Notes under the pieces: model-generated | What the model was told of the DNA's origin: nothing | The model's input: the letters and a program-made list of their open reading frames with translations, nothing else | Database searches by the model: none | In this document: in pieces, positions 59,438-64,000 of the stretch | Layout of the letters: every line of letters begins with the position of its first letter | Position numbering within the stretch: the first letter of the stretch is position 1 | Position numbers and translations under genes: made by a program | Assembly: GCA_013399305.1 (NCBI GenBank) | Contig: VXAI01000013.1 | Location: forward strand, 5,825,136 to 5,889,135 | Source: Rostratula benghalensis | Lineage: Eukaryota > Chordata > Aves > Charadriiformes > Rostratulidae | Length of the DNA: 64,000 nt | Reading direction: 5' to 3'

Positions 59438-62039
59438 AGGAGTCATGCCAAGACATGAGGAAAATGCTTAAACAGTACAAAAGAGCAGTCCTGTCCTTTC
59501 CAAAAAGGCTGGGCTGCTGTGGCCTCTGGACAGCAAGGGACCTTGGCTCTCAGGGCAACAAGAGGCCTGACTTTCACCTTGTGGTTACAGCACTTAGTGG
59601 AAGGGGAAGGAGGGCAAGGACACAGACTGAAATCTGTTCTCTCCTTCTAGGTCTGTTTTTTTCCTGTTAATCAGAGACAATCTAATTTGAGAGGTGGGGA
59701 AGCTGCATCTGGAACCTCAATTCCAGTAAGCTGTGCCAATTTGCAGGAAAATTGCACCATACGGCAGGAAGAAGGAGCTGTAGGTTAGGTAGAGTAGTTA
59801 CAGTACATGTAGGAGCCTGCAACTTTGGAGACCATAAGTTGTAAACTTTCAAGTGTCTAAGATGGAGAGTGCAAATAGTTAAAAACAAATTTGAATGTAT
59901 TTCAAAGGGGCATTATAATGGGAAAGCATTGCTTGATGTTACATTTCACTTTAACTAATCAATAGCAGTGGGTGATTCTTTTGAAAACAAAAACCCCAAG
60001 AGGAGATACTTGAGCCTGATGAACATGATGTGATGCACTTATGCAGAGACAGACACCCCAATTCCTCACCCACACCAGCACTTCCGTGCTCTGCTTCCAG
60101 AAAAAACCCAATAATTTCTGACATCTAGAATAGCCCTTTCACAGGTTACAGAAAGATGTCAGAAGGAAAAAGAAAGATGTTTATGAAGTGACTTTTTTTT
60201 TCCCTGATTGCATCTCTGTCTTTAAATCAGCCAAGTGTATAAGCCTGTAAATTGCAGTGTCTTCAGTTCCCGGTAACCTCAAGGGACTGCTTAGCTAGAA
60301 TCAGGCCCTCAATGTGTGTATTATTACATCTTAGGTTAAAAGAATATCTACTTAAGTGTACTCCTATAATGCACCAATTTATTAGGATAGCACACACAAA
60401 ACTTACACAATTACGTGATTTTGCGGGGCTACTCAGCAAACAGAAAGTGATTTGTGTTTTAAAGTATGTACACAAAAGGGTGATGAGGATATGTAGGTGC
60501 AAGCATGACCTTTAAAAAAGTGATTACAACTGTTTTTTCTAGATCTGCTATTGTTGGGTTGGTTTCGTTTGTAACTATTCCATCTCTAGGCATATATTTT
60601 GGTGGCATTATGCAGTATCATTATGACACACAAAAGAAAGCTAACATTATCCTCCCAGGGACATGGATTCATCATACACCACAGTGCATCACCTCTGGGA
60701 ATACTATAAGGAACCCATCTTCTAGGCAGAAAGCAAAAAAGTGTGACATGGAGGAAAGTGATTCACCAAGGACAAGTGCATGAGCACCAATGATGCACTG
60801 TGTGGCTTGAAGGAAGCTGTGGAGGTGTTCTGTGACAGCATGCTGGCAAAAGCTAATTTCTCATATTATCACCATAAGGTAAAACATGAATGCTAGGACA
60901 GATACAGAGCATCCACTAGAAGCCATTAGTTGGTGAAGAGGTGATGCTGTGTGGCTACATTGCTATGGCAGGACTGCTAAAGGCTTGATGGAACAACAGG
61001 CTCTGCTGGTCCATGCTGTGCCCACAAATAGAGAGGAGGCTAAAAGCAGCATGAATATAGAATATCTGACCCTGGGGCTGCTCTGACAGGAAAGTTGGCA
61101 GGTTCCAGCTGCTGACAGTCCAGCTGGTCAGAGCTGCTCAGCAGCACAAGAAAGAAAGTGCTGCCAGCCCTCAGTGCTCTACTGTAAAGAGCTTTCCCCT
61201 CAAACAGAAGCAATGTGCATGCATGACTGCAGGCTTGCAGCAGCCCAAGAGACAGAGAATGAAATCAATTTAATCTCAAATTGTCTGCAATATGTGTCCA
61301 AATAAAAGCAAAACACTTTTTAATGTCTATACAAAGCAAGCAAGTTTAGGTTTCAAAATGTGATCCTGAAGCTTCAGAGAAGTGATTGATGAAACCCACA
61401 AAAAGTTATGAACTTTGACAAGAAATTTTCCATGTCAAATTTGAGTTGTAGATGCAAATCAGGCAAGCCCTAGAAACAAGGCTGAGTGGCTGAAGAAGTT
61501 ACTGCCCTCACACAGAAGTTTCTGCCCCACTGGATATTACTCTATTTCCATTCAAAATATTTATAGTAGTCTAAATCGTCCAGATAAAATTAAATTAATT
61601 TTACACATATATTATTTCAAGGCGTGGTGGTAAGAGCTTGTGCAAGAAACAGTTGTCCTAGACAGAAAGTGAGGTGACAAAATAAAAGCTACCTCATCCT
61701 TCCAGGTTCCAGATCCAAAATGAGGATGTAATAGGGCTATTATTCTTTCAGAAGAGAGAAGATAATACATTTTTCTGGGTCTCCTTCTAAAAACTCCATC
61801 GTTGTCTGGAATACTCCCTGCATTCCTTCCTCCCACAGCCTCAGTCAAAAAACTAAAAAATGGGCAAATGACCTAGCACAGAAAATTACATTCTTAGACA
61901 AGTTGTTGACTGTTTGATGACTAACAAAGTAGTAAAGGACTGAAAATCTGAGCAACTTCAGGAATGGCTGGTAGTATTCTCTTTGTCTATGCAACAACAC
62001 ATACACTAGGTGCTGTTTGAAAGATGATTAAATAGGGAC

Positions 62040-62985
62040 TTAAATTGTCCCAAAACATCACAGATGTGTAAGACTGAAAGGTCATCTGTGTCCTTTTCTT
62101 CATTACAGGATCAAGTATAATTAGACTATCCCTCACTAATGCTTGTCTTCCCCGTTTTTTTGAGAGAGTTTCAATATGAGGGATTCCACAGCCTTCCTGA
62201 GCAACCTGATCTTAGCTATTCTCATAGTTAGTTTTCCTAATATTGCACGTAGACCTTCTCTTCTGCAAATTAAACTAATTCATCCTTGTCACTTCAATGG
62301 AATGGAGAGCAACTGGTCACTTTATAAAAACTTTTAAATAGTTTAAGACTGCTATCATACTCTCTTTACTATACTAACTTATTTCCTTCATTTTTTTTCC
62401 AAGGATTTTGGGCTTGCTTAGACTCCCATCGTTCTTTTTGCTTCTTCACTGTTCCTTCTCTCAGTTTTTCACTGTCCCTTCTACAAGTGTGCAGCCCAAA
62501 GATGAATACAGAAGTACAGCTGAGACCTTCCCTAGTGACAAGTAGAGCAGAATAATTGCCTCCCATGCCTTACACATCATTCCTGTTAATTCACCTCAAA
62601 ATGCATGTTTCTGGCAACAACAGCATATTGTTAATTCAGATGCAATTATAGCTAACTGCCACCTAACCAGAGAGTTCCCATTTCACATCTCCAGGTTTGA
62701 TTTTCTTTCCCCATTGCAGTATTTCGTGCTTACTGTTACCTTGTATTGACAAATTCTATTTGATTAATTTTAGAACATTTCTCCAATTCATCAAGCTTAT
62801 TTTGAATTCCAATTACGTCACCTAAAACTCTGCAACTACCACCATGGTTTCCTCCATGAATTTGCAATTGCTCTCTCCTTCTTCTGCCATCCGACATATT
62901 AGTGATAATATTGAAGAATGACACACCTACGAAGAAGCTTTGTTGGATATATCTTGATAGACTCTAAAAAATTACTTTATGCTTT
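62040..62985 (-). mobile_element. ancient CR1/L3-like LINE relic
   Basis: Highly decayed but ordered like reversed CR1/L3 sequence: GAGCAACCTGATCTTAGCTA, TGTGCAGCCCAAAGATGAAT, GCATATTGTTAATTCAGATG, AGAACATTTCTCCAATTCAT followed by CAAGCTTATTTTGAATTCCA, and TTAGTGATAATATTGAAGAA. The spacing mirrors the younger copies, but divergence is far greater. The 62-codon minus open frame at 62736-62924 is part of it. Confidence 0.55.
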
Positions 62986-64000
62986 CATATTACCATTCAT
63001 TTTGTGAAATTCTCCGTCATTCTTATTTGTGCACAGAGAGCTATACTTGAGTGCATTAATTTGGATCTGGTACTACCACAGACTGAAACAATAGCTCTGG
63101 AAAGTGTAAACTCAGCTATTCATCATAGTGAGATATTAAATATGAAGCTTCAGGACAATTAAATGTCAGCATTAATTTTCACTGATGATCAACTTTGTAG
63201 AATCAAGCTAATATGCTTGTAATTTCTCTTATAATGTAAAATAATGAGGGGTCTGCACAGGGCAGCTGATTGCCATTGGGTATTACAGAGTGATTCCTCA
63301 CCTAATTGCCAAATACTCCTAGTTTTGCTCTAATAATTTTTCCAATCATTTAATAATTCTTACACACTGAAAGTAGAATAAATAGTTGCAATGCACTTTT
63401 TACTATTTTTGCTACCCACTCCATCCCTGTTAAAATCCATATACTTAAATTCTATTTAGAAAGATACTCCACGGTTAATGTGATATAAATTGGTTGCAAC
63501 TATAAGGCAGGACTGATTCGAAGTCTAATTTTAAGTTAAGGGATATCTTTTCACTGATTTCAGCTGGCTTTAGTTCAGGCTGCTAGACTGAAGTTTTAAA
63601 TTTGAATATAGGTAATTAGTTGCGGTTGTAAAATTTAGTACTTACACAGCAATAATTACAATGTTATTTACATAGAAATTTATCTGTGGGTGATAGCATA
63701 ATAAAGCTGCTAAATTGGTATTTAATATTCATACAAGCATTTATTTTAAGGCTATAAATCATTGCGATTAAATGATGCTTGAACAGGAAATAAACTTTCA
63801 ACATAAGCGATATTTTGCTTAGGATACAGAACACTTTATGAGCCAACTTCCTTCTATCGACTCGTGCTCATAAAGTCAATGGAGTTAACGTGAGGCTGAA
63901 TTCGTCTGTGGAATATGAATGAGGACATAGATGGTTTTTTAGCTGGCATCCAAAGATATATAGCTAGTATTCAAATATCCTGGGACACAGAAAGAAAGAA

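Larger units (their letters stand above)
40499..64000 (-). other. PTPRZ1: PTPRZ1 5' intron sequence (intron 2 and possibly beyond); no exon found
   Basis: 23.5 kb with no supported coding exon on either strand. I looked on the minus strand for the short exon preceding exon 3 (expected to end near G-W-S-Y-T-G in phase 1) and for a signal-peptide exon, and found neither. Contents that can be named are listed separately: several CR1 fragments, a CR1 RT pseudogene, an older CR1/L3-like relic, a MIR-like relic and a pyrimidine tract. Stretches without named elements, notably 43.1-46.2, 47.0-49.6, 51.3-54.2, 57.3-59.3 and 59.5-62.0 kb, show nothing I can support. Confidence 0.65.

Noticed and set aside
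59371..59440. possible tRNA gene
   Set aside because: Only the D arm pairs. No 7-bp acceptor stem, 5-bp anticodon stem or T arm can be formed.
59261..59446. 61-codon minus-strand frame with protein-like composition
   Set aside because: It overlaps the MIR-like relic on the opposite strand, and no exon phase or homology supports it.

Overview
The window is nuclear DNA from a bird. It has an intron-rich vertebrate gene, AT-rich introns, and many CR1 LINE fragments that end in the avian CR1 tail (ATTCTATG / ATTCTGTG octamers). There are no prokaryotic operons, no CRISPR array and no credible tRNA or rRNA gene. A 51-base run of N at 18836-18886 is an assembly gap.

One protein gene explains all the coding signal I can support. 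It is PTPRZ1 (receptor-type tyrosine phosphatase zeta / phosphacan), on the minus strand, so it reads right to left. Twelve consecutive coding exons were placed by homology and splice sites. By the usual numbering they are exons 3 to 14: 40319-40498, 38188-38339, 36766-36861, 36423-36489, 32942-33099, 32231-32381, 25193-25377, 24298-24424, 16927-16970, 11574-15150, 7758-7902 and 84-175. All have AG acceptors and GT donors, and their phases chain without a break over 4974 coding bases (about 1658 codons). In order they encode the carbonic-anhydrase-like domain (exons 3 to 8), one fibronectin type III domain (9 and 10), an acidic linker (11), the very large Ser/Thr-rich chondroitin-sulfate region (12), the transmembrane helix (13) and the first juxtamembrane segment (14). 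The tandem phosphatase domains lie left of base 84, outside the window. The signal-peptide exon and exon 2 were not found to the right. The 23.5 kb from 40499 to 64000 therefore looks like 5' intron sequence.

The introns hold about a dozen CR1 fragments in both orientations, a degenerate CR1 reverse-transcriptase pseudogene (49.6-50.7 kb), a much older CR1/L3-like relic (62.0-63.0 kb), a probable MIR/CORE-SINE relic with a tRNA-like head (59.4 kb), a probable LTR-type repeat (29.0-29.9 kb), microsatellites and short tandem duplications.

I found no new enzymatic or defence system. The best leads are: (1) a stop codon directly after the exon 12 donor, followed by an AATAAA and a GT-rich stretch, which fits a secreted phosphacan-type ending; (2) an open 95-bp candidate exon at 18439-18533 whose phases match those of the 44-bp exon 11, so it could replace it; (3) oppositely oriented CR1 copies flanking exon 3; (4) an unexplained stretch open on both strands at 42.66-43.05 kb.
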